From positions 91,462,001 to 91,526,000 of the forward strand of contig CM074856.1 in NCBI GenBank assembly GCA_037501455.1: a stretch of 64,000 bases of DNA, in the 5' to 3' direction. Below are positions 37,016 to 49,690 of the stretch, piece by piece. Numbering within the stretch: position 1 is the first letter of the stretch; the number at the start of each line of letters is the position of its first letter. The notes beneath the pieces were generated by a model. The model was not told the DNA's origin, made no database searches, and was given only the letters and a program-made list of their open reading frames with translations. This DNA is from Lantana camara (lineage: Eukaryota; Streptophyta; Magnoliopsida; Lamiales; Verbenaceae). The translations under genes were made by a program, and so were the position numbers.

Positions 37016-37735
37016 CGCAACAGAGTTTTTAGAATTTAAAAGAATGGAAAATTAGATGTCCATGCTCACTGGTAGTTATGCTTTCTAAAGGCGCATGCAT
37101 GTTAATGCTTCTATTGTTGGTTAATTTGTTCCATTGGAGACATGTTTAACTATTTACATGAATTACTGATTGTGTCTTCTTTATAAAAAGAACAATTTCA
37201 GACTCCATTAAAGTCCGATCTTTTTAGTTTCAACAATTTGTTGCCTGTTATTGTTTCTCTCAAAATAATGTTAGTCTTTGGTTGTTCTTTAGTTATAATA
37301 TTAAGCTTTTGTTTAGCTGCTAATTATTACCTGAACTTTGTGTGGCTTTTTTATAAGGATAAAGAAAATCCATTGAGACTTCAATGAGTAATGTAGTTTG
37401 GTTCCTTCCCTGCGTCCCTCCTTTCCTTTTGCTTTCTTGTTCTATCATACAATTGTATGAATAAGAGTTAACATGAATGTGGATGTCAAAATGTATGATC
37501 AACTAAACCTTAAACAACCACCTTATTTGTTAACCATGGTATCGCCATCAGTTGAAACCATATCATTTTCTTTATATACCCAACAGTAAGCTGATGAGAG
37601 TTAGATTGGGGACATCAAAGTTTACCTTGTTAGTAGTCAACTATAGCCAGATATGTGAAGTTCTCAGCTTGTACTTTCGATCATTATTATATCTAGTGGC
37701 AAGAAAGCTGATTTTGATCTTATGAATTTGATATA
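35831..37735 (+). other. CACTA 5' region, non-coding, with a tandem-repeat leader
   Basis: No convincing gene. Four 38-bp GC-richer tandem units (36065-36216) are followed by a GGTGTTGAG-GTTAGC stretch and T-rich sequence typical of a 5' leader and introns. A (TA)n run is at 36979-37014. It plausibly contains the promoter and leader of the transposase transcripts; the segment near 37600-37735 may be intron from the captured MED33 gene. Confidence 0.45.
36065..36216 (+). repeat. Four tandem 38-bp units
   Basis: Units at 36065, 36103, 36141 and 36179 share CCGTTGNCTCG and GCATCGCTGCTTC. They are locally GC-rich and rich in CpG compared with the surrounding element. Confidence 0.8.
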
Positions 37736-38165
37736 AGCTTAGCAGAGATAGAGAGAATCTATGAGATTATTGTCAGTGGTATAGATGATGAGAAGATTTC
37801 TGCTGCTACAATATTATGTGGAGCTTCTCTTTGTCGTGGTTGGAATATATAAGTAATAGATTTCAAATTGTATGTATAAGACAAAATATAATATATTGAT
37901 TAGTTGAGCCCGAAACATTAACCACATTTCCATCTTGAGTGGCTTCGTTATTAGTTTCCTGTTTCGATCCATAGAGGCTTCATTCTCTTTGTCTATGTGT
38001 GGTACAGGACTATACGGTCGTGCTGATCACAAGGTTGCTTTCACCTGATGTTCTTACAGATTTTTCTGGAAGTGAGAGCCATTTGATAAATTATGCTCCA
38101 GTTCTGAATGTTCTTCTAGTCGGATTGACAACTATCGATTGTATTCAGATTTTCTCCTTGCACGG
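37736..38165 (+). pseudogene. MED33: Captured fragment of Mediator subunit MED33 (two exons and an intron)
   Basis: Exon 1 (37736-37852) encodes SLAEIERIYEIIVSG followed by DDEKISAATILCGASL and RGWNI. Exon 2 (38008 to about 38165) encodes RLLSP, LINYAPVLNVLLVG and CIQIFSLHG. Both match, in order, adjacent parts of plant MED33A/B (RFR1/REF4), the Mediator tail subunit that represses phenylpropanoid genes. The 155-bp intron between them keeps GT (37853) and AG (38007). The last codon of exon 1 is TAA where the family has glutamine, a one-base nonsense change. The rest of the gene (over 1000 residues in the family) is absent. This is genomic DNA captured by the CACTA element. The match is from memory of the family and needs a BLASTP. 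Confidence 0.85.
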
Positions 38166-38333
38166 TTGGGGAGGTTCATGATCATCAGTTCACTCCATAC
38201 TTTTGTAGTTGGATAGGTCGGTTTTTGAAGTCCGACTTGTTTAGGTTAGTATTGTCCAACATCAACTTGTATGTTGTTGGCCGGATCTCTTTTATATTTT
38301 CTGGATTGAGCTGGAAAATCTAAAGTCGATGGA

Positions 38334-38935
38334 ATGTTGAATCTATTTTCAAGTATGACCCTTTGTAGCCTAGTCCTCTCTTTTAATGTCTTTGAAGCCA
38401 ATATTCCTAGTGACTTTGTCAAATTTGCTTTTCTTGAGCACCTCGATCTATCAGGGAATCAACTAACAAGTGGTATTCCAATGTCATTTGGAAATTTTAG
38501 TCATTTGCAGACATTATATCTGTCACATAACCAACTAACAGGTGGGATTCCAATATCATTTGGAAATTTAAGTCATTTGCAGACTTTATATCTGTCACGT
38601 AACCAACTAACGAGTAAAATTCTGAAATATTTAAGAAACCTGAGTTGTTTGCGAACGTTGAGTCTATCATACAATGGCTTATCGGAATCCCTGCCCGAAT
38701 TATTTCTGATGGTTCAATTTTTAGAGGTTCTGGAGTTGCAGTGGAATAATTTGCATGGTTTAATGCCTGTAAGTCTTTGGCAACTTCCCAAGCTTGAAAT
38801 CTTGGATGTTTCTTTCAATTCCTTAGAAGGAACAATCTCCATACCAACCTCTCTAAACTCCAAAATTTGAAATTGTTGAGTTTGTCTTATAATGCATTGG
38901 TATTTTGATAGTCTTTACACCTTCTATTATGTTAT
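38334..38935 (+). pseudogene. Captured leucine-rich-repeat (receptor-like protein) fragment
   Basis: An open frame of 178 residues (38334-38870) encodes about six plant extracellular-type LRRs of 24 residues: HLDLSGNQLTSGIP, TLYLSHNQLTGGIP, TLYLSRNQLTSKI, TLSLSYNGL, VLELQWNNLHGLMP, ILDVSFNSLEG. Such repeats form the ligand-binding face of receptor-like kinases and proteins. Repeats two and three are nearly identical at DNA level, 72 bp apart. A seventh repeat (LLSLSYNAL) continues in another frame to about 38935, so there is a frameshift. There is no signal peptide, transmembrane segment or kinase. It lies on the same strand as the MED33 fragment and transposase. The original gene cannot be named from this piece. 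Confidence 0.85.
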
Positions 38936-40348
38936 ATATGAAAATGTATTTTGTTATACATTTTAAGACCTTCAGCTCTTGGTTCCTCTTTCTACAACTT
39001 GTCTTGTTTCCAAATTTCTTATGTTTCTAGTTGTAGGTAAGTGTGAAGTCTGTAGCATAAGAACTTCTATTTGATTGATTTATGGTGTTCGTTATAATAA
39101 TGGTATGTACATGAGATATTTTCAGAAATCCTGGTTTCAGATTGCAAATTAGATATCTTTTGGTAAATGCTAAGTAGAGAACATAAGTTGTTGTAGCATT
39201 AACCCAATAATATCAGGTATATTTAAGAAATTTTATATGTTATGATTTTCAGGTGTTATTTCCTTGCCAGGCCGTTTTCGTGCTTTTGAAGTAGCTCATA
39301 ACTTGGATAAAAATTCAAGTGGTTGTGGTGTTTGACAATCCAAAACTGCTCTGTTTTCAACAACTTGAACAGGTAACATTTTACATTATAATATTTGAGA
39401 GAATATGTAGCAGGTAAATTCAAGTTGACTTGATGTACGCTTGTTTTAGCATGAGTTCTTGGCCTAAACATGTAATTAAAGATGATTTTGTATTCTAATT
39501 TCATAGGATGGAGTTATATAGTCTAAATAGGGTTAGAAGCATACAATTTCATTGAGTTTATCAGCTGGAATTTGCTTTGAAACAGGGTACGAAAATATTT
39601 TTATTGAATTGCTGATTTGACTAGCTTAAAGTATGGAAACCTGAGTGTTTATGAATTACACATGTTAAGGAACGTTGTTGGTAAAATTTGGTCATAAGTT
39701 TTGATGTTTTTGGATGAGTTTTGCATGATCAAAAGTGTGGAATGCACGAACTGAACTGTGACAGCATGTATGCAGAGAATTTAGACGCAAAGTCAGAACT
39801 CATACGACCTCGGTTTTAAAAACTATTTTAACCAGATATTATTAGAATATTAAGGTTTAGGTCTATTAAATTTTACGTAAATCCGAGTCCATTTGATACC
39901 CGAGAAAAATTCGAAACGACCCAGCAGTCTCCCGTTTTCTGGTTTACAATAATGGCTTGAGAAGAGTGGGAGAATGTATGAATTTCTCGAAACCTTTTTA
40001 CAAGGAAATTGATGAATATATTGAGTATATTCCCCTAAAATTTCAGATTAATCCGACTTCGTTTGATAGAGTAAACGTAAATTTTTTTTTTTTAAACTGT
40101 TGGTGCAAAGTTCTGAAAAATTTAAAATAATTGTCACACAAGGCTTAAATTTACACCAAATGTCTCCAAAACTTGTATTTTATTCTTAATCCTCTTCCAT
40201 GTGTCATTTGCCTCTCATTACAACCTTGATGTACTGAGTAAACAATTAGATACATTCTCTAACAGCACAATTCTAGTTTTTGATGAAGCTCGAAATCTGA
40301 AGTTGTCAACAATTGGAAGGTAACTACATTCTGTCACTGAACAATATT
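38936..40348 (+). other. CACTA interior without a recognised gene
   Basis: T-rich sequence upstream of the transposase start. No conserved frame recognised; may contain promoter or leader introns, or further captured non-coding DNA. Confidence 0.4.
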
Positions 40349-43300
40349 ATGGATAGAATATGGATGAAGCTGCCTAGGGCTACTATTGAATATCGAAATG
40401 GGTTGAAATATTTTTTAGATTTTGCCTTTTCAAATTCAAATGGAGCAACAATATTATGCCCTTGCAAGAAATGCAAAAATGTCATATCCAAAAAAAGGAG
40501 GATTGTAGAAGAACATCCTCTGTGGCATGGATTTTTGGTTGGGTATACTAAGTGGGTATTACATGGGGAGTTGTCAAATAATAGTAGACCGACAGTCTTT
40601 GAATATGATGGCCAAAATTCAGATAATAATATGCGGGAAATGTTATATGATGCTTTTGGAATGCAAGATAATATGGATAATATTCAAGGAACATCAGGAG
40701 TTGAGGAACACGATAGACCTTGTAAAGAAGCTGAAAATTTTTATAAGCTTATGGAAGATGCAGAACAAGATCTTTACCCAGGATGTAAAATTTTTTCAAA
40801 GCTTTATTTCATCGTTCAAATGCTCCAAATCAAGTGCCTTGGGAATTGGAGTGATAGTTCTTTCACGTTGATGCTCAACTTATTAAGAGAGTCATTCCCA
40901 GAAGGTGTACAACTACCAAAAAATTACTACGAAACAAAGAAGATATTAAAAGATTTGGGTTTGAATTATAAGAAAATTGACGCATGTCGGAATGATTGAA
41001 TGCTATATTGGGGTGTGAATGAAGACAAAATAAAGTGTGATACATGTGATGAGCCGCGTTGGATATCATCTGCGTCTGAAGGTAGCGTTGGTGATCGACA
41101 AGATTCAGATAAAACAGCTAAAGGGACCAAGAAGATTCCTGCGAAGATGGTATGGCACTTCCCGCTAAAGCCAAGGTTACAAAGACTATTTATGAATAAG
41201 GAATCAGCAACTCTTATGAGGTGGCATGAAACAGAACGAATCCAAGATGGTGTGTTGAGACATCCTGCAGATTCTCCAGCTTGGAAAACTTTTGACTTCC
41301 ATCACCCAGAGTTTGCAAAGGATCCTCGCAATGTAAGGTTGGGCTTGGCGACCGATGGTTTCAATCCATTTAGAACTATGAATGTGCAGCACAGTACGTG
41401 GCCAGTGATCTTGATTCCTTATAATTTGCCCCCTGGGGATTGTATGAAAAAATCATACTTGATGTTGTCCTTGCTTATACCTGGCCCCTCCGGACCAGGT
41501 AATAACATTGATATATTTCTGCAGCCGGCTATTGCAGAGATAAAAGAGATGTGGGAAGAGGGAATAAATACTTATGATGCATCATCTAAGGAAAACTTTC
41601 AGTTGCGTGCAGCTCTGTTATGGACCATCAGTGATTTTCCCGGTCATGCAGCTGTATCGGGTTGGAGTACTAAAGGAGAACTTGCATGTCCCGTTTGTCA
41701 CAAGTACACAAATTCAGTATGGTTGGATCGATCTCGCAAGTTCTGTTACATGTGTCATCGTATCTTCTTACCCGAGGATCATCCTTATCGGAGGGATAAA
41801 AGCTCATTTGATGGAACTGAAGAGCATCGAACAGCAACCCCATATTTGAAAGGATCTGTGGCATTTGATGAAGTAAAGCACATTGAACACAAATTTGGGA
41901 AAAAAGTGGGGGACCAGAAACTACCCTATAATTGGAAGAAGAAAAGCATTTTCTTCGATCTCCCTTATTGGGAAACGAATTTAGTGAGACACAATCTTGA
42001 TGTTATGCACATAGAGAAGAACGTCTGTGACAAGGTCTTGTACACATTATTGGACTCGGACAAGTCCAAAGATAATTACAATGCTCGCTTGGATTTGAGA
42101 ATTGTGGGGATAAGATCAAAACTGCATCCTTTTCTTGATGAGCTTGGACAAGAATGACTACCGGCGGCATCCTTTGCACTGGATAAGACTGAGAAGGAAA
42201 GATTTTGGAAGATATTGAAAAGTGTTAAAGTTCCAGATGGCTATGCGTCAAATGTGTCAAGGTGTGTTCATATTAAACCACCTAAGATATTTGGTCTCAA
42301 GAGTCATGACAGTCACGTGCTGATGCAACAATTGCTACCGCTCGCTTTGCGTAAACTTCTTCCGAATCCAATTCGCAAATCATTGATTCATTTGAGTCGT
42401 TATTTTAAAGAATTGTGTTCTAAGACACTTCATCCCACTGATTTATCCCGATTGGAAAAAGAGATTGCTATCATACTTTGCCAGTTGGAGAAAATCTTTC
42501 CACCTTCATTCTTTGATATCATGGTACATTTGACTGTTCACTTGGTCACTGAGGCAAAATTAGTTGGACCAGTTCACTATCGTTGGATGTACCCCATTGA
42601 AAGGTTAGTTTAAAGTTTAATAATTTTAAGTTAGTTTTTGTTTAAAGTTATACTGTTATATTAGACATTTTTAATCACATAACAATTCATATATGGAACT
42701 CTGTAGGTACTTGAGTACTTTAAAATCATATGTTCGTAACAGAGGTCGTCCAGAAGGATCAATTGCAGAAGGATACTTGGCCGAGGAATGCTTATCTTTC
42801 TGTTCTTTTTACTTTGATGAGAAAATTGAAACAAGGCATAATCGGGCAAGTCGTAATGATGATGGTGGTAGTGCGGGAGACACATCAAGTATTGATGTTT
42901 TCTCGAATACTGGAGCTTCACTGTGGAAAGGAAAGCCAATTGTTTTGAATAATGAGCAACTAACAAAAGCTCACCGGTATGTCTTATTCAATTGCGACGA
43001 CATTCAACGATATAGAGCGTAAGTTGCTTGAGACTATAATTTATATTGCTAATTCAATTTTTTATATTTGAAATTCTTCAACTATATAGTACTGCAACAT
43101 TTTTTCTTTTGTTAATTATACAGGGAGCATGAAGCTCAGGTAAGACGGAAGAAGCATCGCTCGAGGGAGCATGAAATCAAACGAATCATTAGTGATTCTT
43201 TTGCTACTTGGTTTAAGGGTCGGGTAAGTGATGTCTAAAATGATATAAAATGACTTTTATTATTATGTTACTTTCTCTAATATTATTGTGAATAAATATT

Positions 43301-43970
43301 CATGCAGGTTGAAGATCTAACTTCCGATGAAACTGATCCAAAGTTAATTGATATCAAGAAGCTTGCAAGGGGACCGATCCATGTGGGTACACAATATAAA
43401 GGCTTCAAAGTTAACGGTTTTCGATTCCATACCAAGGAAATAGAGAGGAAAAGAAAGACTCAAAATAGTGGAGTAATGGTTAACGCAAGTACAACAAGTT
43501 TTGCAAGCAAGAAGGATATGCGACCTATTCTTCAAGAGATGACGTATTATGGAGTTGTGAGGGATATAATCGAACTAGATTACACAGGTGGTAGAAAAGT
43601 TGTTTTATTTGATTGTGATTGTGTTTCTAAGGGAAGCAAACTGAAAGAAGACAATGATGGATTTACGCTGACCAATTTTACAAATGTAAAGCGCCAACAT
43701 GAGCCTTTTGCTCTTGCAAGCCAAGTTGAGCAAGTATTTTATGTAGATGATCCCACTGAAAAGGATTGGAAAGTTGTGGTTAAAACAAAAGCTAGGGATA
43801 GGTTTGATGATGGAGGAGACTTGACTAGTGATGGGGTTGATACTATATTAGAGAGCATAACAAGTCGCAATCTTCCAATTGACGAAGAAGAAGCTATTGA
43901 TTGGATTCGTGAAGGAGCATCCCGATTTTCTGAGGATGTTGGACAGGATAACGATTTTGAGGAAATTTAG
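40349..43970 (+). pseudogene. tnpD: TNPD/TNP2-like CACTA transposase gene, two in-frame TGA codons
   Basis: The chosen ATG begins MDRIWMKLPR, the usual start of the transposase-associated domain, which also has the CPCKKC motif. The TNP2 catalytic region follows (LATDGFNPFRTMN, PGPSGPGNNIDIFLQP, WTISDFPGHA, CPVCHKYT, HNLDVMHIEKNV), then a YPIER/YVRNRGRPEGSIAEGY region and a DUF4216-like C-terminus (YYGVVRDIIELDY). Likely GT-AG introns: 42604-42706, 43019-43123 and 43224-43306; joining across them keeps the frame. In-frame TGA codons lie at 40997-40999 and 42155-42157. The protein would cut and join the element ends. Apart from the two stops it looks nearly intact, so loss of function may be recent. 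Confidence 0.93.
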
Positions 43971-44097
43971 GCTGAAATTAAGTGGAATATTAGTACTGTT
44001 CTATTTAATTTTTTTGTAATATGTATTTTTTTACATTTTTTGCTACTATTTTTCTGTTTTTCCTACATTTTCATGGCTGTTTTTTATGTTTGTAGAT

Positions 44098-47000
44098 ATG
44101 AGACTAACTAAGCGTGGTGGAGTTGGCCGTGAGAGTATCCGAGAAACCCAATCGCAATCAACTAGAGTGCTCCATGAACAAGACGAGGACATAAGTAAGT
44201 TTTTACGTATGAGCTACTATGACTGAAAATTGTATGATTCCATCAAATTTTCATAACAACTGAACTGCATTACACAATTTTCAGATTGCTTTGTGGCTAT
44301 ATGTTCACGTGAAACCAGAATATATAGTAAAGACAAAGTTGACAAGGAGACATGAAAATATTCGTAGTCTATGTGACATGATAGAAAACCTTTTAGGCCA
44401 TAAATACAATCTAGAATTGAACAGTGAACTAAGGAGGGAGGATGTGCTTCAGTTTTTAGCATATCTTATTGATAAGACATAAGACCTCGATAGTAACAGA
44501 GTTTTGGTTTAACGTTTGATTTTGGAATTATACTTTTTTATTTTTTCCCCTCCGATGTAATTTTCGTTTATCTCTCCAATCCTCCCTGGTGTGTTTCTCT
44601 TCTAATTTTTGAACTGGTATACTCTCTCATCTCCCATTATTTTTAGTTATTTTACTCTTCTATTTATTAATTTTTGAACCATATAATTTTATTTTATTTG
44701 AAATTACTTATTTACGTATCATTAATATAATAAATACTAGCCAACAGGGGTTAGTCCAAACTATTGCAAATTACTTATTTCAGTGAAAAATTATCTGATT
44801 TTGCTTTTACCTAAAAATACTAGCCAACAGGAAAAATACTTAGTCCAAATTATAATAAAATGGTATGACAATTTTTCTTTTACCTAAAAATAAAATCATC
44901 TGATTTTTTAATTTTTCCAAACTTCTCAAGAATTGACTTATTACTTTATATACTTCTGTTGCTTTAGTCAATATCAAGATTTTTCTACTTTTTATAAACA
45001 TTGATGCCATAGAGACATTTGAAATGTGAGCAAATTGAATTATATGTATCATTTGAAATTATAAATTCTCTAAGAAGATAACGAAAGACAAGTTCTTTTT
45101 TAAGACTTGGTTGGGCTGTCATACATGCATGAAGACAACTTTGAATTAATTATGGTGGAATATATGTAATTTTTCATTTGCCACTTTTGAATTTCTTTCC
45201 AGGCTTCAGATGACTCAGTTTCACTTAAAACATAAATTAGTTTTACTGTGAAAATTGTGTATCAAAAACACAATCTATACTATTGATTATGAGATACCCT
45301 TTGTGAAGGTTATTATAGTATGTGCTTCCAGTAAAAAAATTTAGAATAGTTGCTTATTAATAGTCTTAATTCTGGTATATTATATAATGTGTATATGCAG
45401 GTACTTGACCACATCGTGTACAATCGAATGTTATACACTTACAGCTTATTATTTTATAATTTTTAAACAAAGACTCTCTTTTCTTACTTCTTTCGGTAAA
45501 AAGAAACTAACTTGTATTTTTTACGTATTATATAGTGTTGGATTCTGTTAGGCGCAATAAACGTAGTAGACTTGCTGCTGAAACTAATTCCGCTGACCTT
45601 CATATGAACGATGTGGACGCAGACTTGACCGATAATGGAGGTATTAGTGAAGTATAATATTTTGCACATTTTATAGTTGGGGTGCTTTGTAATTTTGAGT
45701 TTGTTAACTGCTGTTGTAGGAACTAAGGTTAATGTAAAAACTCGTGGACCGACAAAGCTGCCATGTGTATAGGCTAGAAGAGACAAAGTTGAAGTGCAGT
45801 TTGATAATCTTGGAAAGCCAATAGGTCCTCACAAAAGTCAATATGTTGAGTTCATTGGTACTTTGGTTAGAAACGGAGACTTGATTCCACTTGACTAAGA
45901 AGATTGGCATAATGTACCTATGTCTATTAAGAACTTGCTCGAGCTAATTAAGGTGATAGTGTAAACCATCATGTTCATGGCAGGTTTTTTGTTATGTACG
46001 TTATTTGTTAATATTTGTTATTTTGGTACTTACTAAAATCATTCTAAATTATAGGAGAAATTATGTGGAGCATTTGATCTCGAGAACGTATCTTGGGATA
46101 TTTTATCAAAAAGTTGGAGAACTTGGAAAAGTCGAGTTAAGAGTAAATACTTTGATCCAAATGCATCAATTGAGGAAAACTTGAGGAAGCGGTCTGATAC
46201 AAATGATGAAAGAGTTCTTCCTGATCAGTGAAAGAATCTTGTTATTCGGTGGAGTAGTGATAAATATCGGGTAATATAATTTGGCATGAATTCTGGTTAA
46301 GCTTCATATTTTTACATTAACAAATTTTTGGTCATTTCTTTTAATCTTGCTTTTAGAAAATTAGTGCTCAAAACAAAGACAATAGGGCACAAAAGACAAT
46401 GATGCATATCAACGGAAAAAAGAGTTTCTCACAAATCCGAGACGAAATGAAGGTTCCTTTGTTCAATTTTCTTTCTCTTTACATTAATAAATTTTCTTAC
46501 TTTGATGCTTAATCTATTTGGTATTTTTTCCAGAAAGAGGCAAGGGTGTGAAGAGCTGCAGAATGTGGAGATGGTGAAGGAACTGGAGACAAGGAACAAA
46601 ATGATGATCTTAGTAGGGTCGACCTATTTGTAAAATGTTACACAAAAGATGGACAGACTTCTAATGCTACTGTAGCTAATACGTTGGTAAGATTTTACTT
46701 TTTTTATTATGTTTTCTCTTGGGTTGGAGTAGGATCTGATTATATTGTTTTATTCTTCAATTGATAGGAAAAATTACAAGAGAAAAAAAGGGAGCTTGCT
46801 CCTAATTCGAAAGATGTTGGGCCTAATGATATTTTTTCCCAAGTTGTTGGAGAAGACAAATGGGGAAGAGTACGGATGTTTGGCTATGGGATCTCTACTT
46901 CAGATGTATATGGTGATATCCATGTGCGCGGCAAGTCTTCTCGGATGCACATGAGTTGCAAGAAAGATATTGATGAATTGAAACAAATTGTACTTGAACA

Positions 47001-48262
47001 AAATAGACAAATACAAGAACTCCTAAAAAGTAACATGCAACGAGCACCAGATAACTCTCTTCCAGAAACAACTAGAGTCCCTTCATCATCGTCATCTCGA
47101 TTTCATGATACAACATTTCGCCCATCCGCATCGTCATCCATGAATGTCATGCCTCTCCAGGTAAATCTCGAGATTGCTTCTCATCTACTTATGTTGAAAG
47201 ATATGTTCTATTCTTTGGTCTTTTTCTTCTTTGACTTCCTTAGGAATCATATGTAGAAACACTTTTAAATTCATTGAATCATGAACGTGGCCTTCTTAAT
47301 TTTCATGTTTTTGTAAGGGATGATTTTGCAAGTTATAGCTTCTGCTGAAATGTTAAGTATCTGTTGTGATGAATCCTATGGTTTTAGTATTAAGGTAGAA
47401 TCCCATGGTTTTAAAAACTAAAATCAGTATTATGTACAGTTTCACATGCATGTCTTGTACTATTTACACATTTGTGTGGGATAGATTCATTTGTTTCCTG
47501 TTCATCTGAACAAGGAATTGCAACTACTAGCCTAAAAATTTGTTCCGAGCCTGGTCGATTATGAATCCGCAGTGCAAATTATGTACTTAGATGACAGCTT
47601 ATGTGACTCATTGTCTGAGGGACGATTCTTTCACTCCACAAGATATGTGGGATCTGCACAAGCAACTACTATTTCCTGTTCCCTATGTAATAGTTCCATG
47701 GGAAAACTAAATTGATGTAATTGATCAATTTCGAGCTTGATGTTTCATTAACTAGCCTGCAAGCGTCCTGTGCCACCAATTCCAAATCGTAAGTTGTTAG
47801 CAGGAATTCTGAATTTCTCTTATTAACGGTAGCTTCTGATCTTGTTGGGGAATCCCACTGAGTGCCTAATATATGTAATAAATGTGCAAGTAAAATAGTT
47901 GAATGACTTCTCCATTCCATAATGAAGTATCCTAATGAAGTTTTGTTGGTATTGATTTCCTATATGAAGCAATTTAATCTTGGTTTTCAATATTTGACAC
48001 TCGAAATGCATCATCTTATTGCAGTTTTTCCCTTCATGTTTGGTTTGTTTAAATTATGTAGGTTGGATCAAAGGTGTTACTAAAAAGTGTGGTTGATTCA
48101 TCCAAAATTGTGGCAATGGGTTGTCTTCAAAGTTTTGATCCATCAAAAAGAGTTGGGCAAGTATTGCGGTCGAAGTTGATGAAGATTTAATTCGACCTAC
48201 ACCACAGTTCAAAACTATTGGTGACGCAATTGGAGAGGTTGTTGCATGGCCAAAAAATATGG
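44098..48262 (+). pseudogene. tnpA: TNPA/Transposase_24-like (Ptta/En/Spm) gene, broken
   Basis: Exon-like blocks joined by GT-AG introns encode RGPTKLP, the LGKPIGPHKSQYVEFIGT region, NVSWDILSKSWRTWKSR, QNKDNRAQKTMMH, YTKDGQTSNA, a KLQEKKREL segment and a coiled-coil-like KKDIDELKQIVLEQNRQIQE stretch. A C-terminal exon near 48061 has VGSKVLLKSV and, after a frameshift at about 48160, RPTPQF and AWPKNMV. This matches plant Transposase_24 proteins, thought to bind subterminal repeats. In-frame stops interrupt four blocks near 45770, 45897, 46231 and 46550. The first exon is uncertain: ATG 44098 is my choice, and the open frame at 44291-44482 may or may not belong. A long intron-like gap spans 47160-48060. 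Confidence 0.8.
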
Positions 48263-48649
48263 TAATGATTGCTCATTAGCTTATAGAAGAAGAATTTCTA
48301 CCTACTTAATATTGACTACATTGATGGAATTTTTATATAGGTTGCCATGGCTCAAGATTAACACCATTGGTGAGACTTGGCTTCTTTTATTTTGTTACTC
48401 AATTGCTCCAAGTACTGTAATTGGCCGGTAATGACACTTAATATTTTGCCATTTTTGTTGCATTTGGCCATATCATATGTTAGGTACAAATTTTAACTAA
48501 TTTTATTTTGGATTTGATATTTTATGAACTTATCAATATTATGTTATTTGATTTGGCTTTATTAATTATGTTGTTACGACTTAGATTAGTTTCTTCTGAC
48601 TAAATTACTATGATAGTATTAAAAATATTAGGGAAAATATAATTTTAAT

Positions 48650-49690
48650 ATTAATATTAATTACAAAATATTATTTACATATATGTTATCGTGACACCTT
48701 ATTTCGTTATAATATATTTTGTCATGATGCTTTTTTCCATCATAATATACGTTTTAATGACACTTTATTTCGTCATAATATAATTTATAATGCCGCTTTC
48801 TCCCCTCCTAATAAAACTTTTTGTAATGCTTTACTCCGTCATAATATCACTTATTGTGACGCTATATTCTGTCATAAATAACTTTATGGTGACGCTTTTT
48901 TTTGTCATGATATAGTTTATTATGACGCTTTACCTGCCATAAGACACCTTTTTGTGACGCTTTAATCCGTCATAATATCACTTCTTGCGACGCTATATTA
49001 CGTCGTAATATACTTTATTGTGGCGCTATATTCCGTCATAATATACACTATTGTGATGCTATATTCCGTCCTAATATAACTTATTGTGACACTATACTCC
49101 GACATAATATATATTATTGTGACGCTATCTTCCATCATAAAAAGTATTTTTTGTGACGCTTTTTCACGTCATAATACAATTTATTATGACGTTTTTTTAC
49201 GTCATATTATTAGTTATTGTGACGCTTTTAAACGTCCCGTAAATAGTTAGTTATGGTAGTTAACCTTTTCTTATGACACTGAAAAGCGTCACATTATCAT
49301 TATATATGACGCTGAAAAGCGTCACAATAACATGACTTTACTGATGCTTTTTCACGTCATAATACAATTTATTATGATGCTTTTTTGCGTCATATTATTA
49401 GTTATTGTGACGCTTTTAAACGTCCCGTAAATAGTTAGTTATGGTAGTTAAACTTTTCTTATGACGCTAAAAAGCGTCACATTATCATTATATATGACGC
49501 TGAAAAGCGTCACAATAACATGACTTTAATGACGCAATAAAGCGTCACAATATCAGCGTCACAATATCAGCGTCACAATAACATATTGTAACGCTTACCT
49601 ACGTAACGCTTTTATAAAGCGTCACAACATGAAAAACGTCACAAAAACCCCATTTTTGTGACGCTTTCAGGCGTCACAAAAACCCGTTTT
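48650..49690. repeat. 3' subterminal repeats of the CACTA element
   Basis: About 1 kb of imperfect units near 30 bp, such as TGTGACGCTATATTCCGTCA, each combining GACGCT with CGTCATAATAT. Near the right end they become inverted pairs (GACGCTGAAAAGCGTC). Probable TNPA-binding array. Confidence 0.92.
49154..49529 (+). repeat. 188-bp tandem duplication in the 3' subterminal array
   Basis: 49154-49341 and 49342-49529 are near-identical, each from GACGCTTTTTCACGTCA-type sequence to AATAACATGACTTTA. A higher-order duplication within the subterminal array. Confidence 0.85.

Noticed and set aside
44291..44482. 63-residue open frame between the two transposase genes
   Set aside because: Follows an acceptor-like TTTTCAG but has no recognisable domain; left as a possible tnpA exon only.
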